From: Clostridium brassicae
GTDB taxonomy: Bacteria > Bacillota > Clostridia > Clostridiales > Clostridiaceae
Length of the DNA stretch: 64,000 nt
Direction: 5' to 3'
Assembly: GCF_026738875.1 (NCBI RefSeq)
Contig: NZ_JAPQFJ010000013.1
Location: forward strand, 62,001-126,000
Part shown: piece after piece, positions 63,972-64,000 of the stretch
Position numbering within the stretch: the first letter of the stretch is position 1
How the letters are laid out: every line of letters begins with the position of its first letter
Notes under the pieces: generated by a model
The model's input: only the letters and a program-made list of their open reading frames with translations
What the model was told of the DNA's origin: nothing
The model's database searches: none
Translations under genes and position numbers: made by a program

Positions 63972-64000
63972 AATAAATAACTTAAACAAAGCATATACGG
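63958..64000 (+). CDS. ABC transporter ATP-binding protein, N-terminus only
   Basis: The ATG at 63958 opens a frame that runs off the right edge, giving MKGYRINNLNKAYT. The pattern (short beta strand, then NLNKAY) fits the start of an SsuB/TauB-type ABC ATPase, and the 14-base overlap with the permease supports it. The Walker motifs lie outside the window, so the call rests on position and this short start. The substrate-binding protein is probably further downstream. Confidence 0.75.
   Translation, partial: MKGYRINNLNKAYT

Overview
The window is low-GC, AT-rich Firmicute DNA from an anaerobic endospore former, best placed in Clostridium sensu stricto. The codon use is A/T rich, strong AGGAGG ribosome binding sites precede most genes, and several sporulation genes are present (spoIVA, spoVM, spoVS, ylbJ, remA). 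A phosphotransacetylase/acetate kinase pair points to acetate fermentation. The species cannot be fixed from the sequence alone. No rRNA, tRNA, CRISPR array, intact transposase or prophage was seen.

Layout. 1-6007: the end of der, then gpsA, spoIVA, an asparaginase, and a guanine riboswitch driving a purine permease. 6191-7345: a class I aminotransferase. 7477-25906: a conserved housekeeping block in nearly the Bacillus order (yicC, remA, gmk, rpoZ, coaBC, priA, def, fmt, yugP, rsmB, rlmN, prpC, prkC, rsgA, rpe, thiN, spoVM, rpmB on the opposite strand, asp23-like gene, fakA). A cation antiporter (26174-27790) is interposed before recG, rsmD and coaD. At 31552-34077 ylbJ and tmcAL lie on the minus strand, followed by pta-ackA, the DUF177 gene and rpmF. 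38038-52629: lipid, RNA-processing, chromosome and secretion genes (plsX, acpP, rnc, radical SAM gene, spoVS, smc, ftsY, ylxM, ffh, rpsP, khpA, rimM, trmD, rplS, rbgA, rnhB), then yraN on the minus strand.

From about 53 kb the DNA becomes accessory-like, with long gene-free gaps and palindromes. It holds a homologue of the plant Staygreen chlorophyll Mg-dechelatase, a small membrane protein, a polysaccharide deacetylase, and a chemotaxis cluster (an MCP broken by a frameshift, cheW, cheA, cheY). The window ends in an operon whose first gene encodes a small protein resembling the H-cluster domain of [FeFe]-hydrogenase, followed by a NitT/TauT-type ABC permease and the start of its ATPase, behind a strong promoter and a Fur-box-like operator.

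Two repeat families stand out. One is a palindromic element of about 106 bp (core ends CTGTTATCC and GGATAAACAG). It occurs as four near-identical tandem units plus one diverged copy just upstream of plsX, and as single diverged copies just upstream of rsmB, spoVM, smc and ftsY. A second, about 40 bp, element occurs three times. The most unusual items are the hydrogenase-like/ABC operon, the Staygreen homologue in a non-photosynthetic anaerobe, and the repeat family placed at promoter-proximal positions of essential genes.
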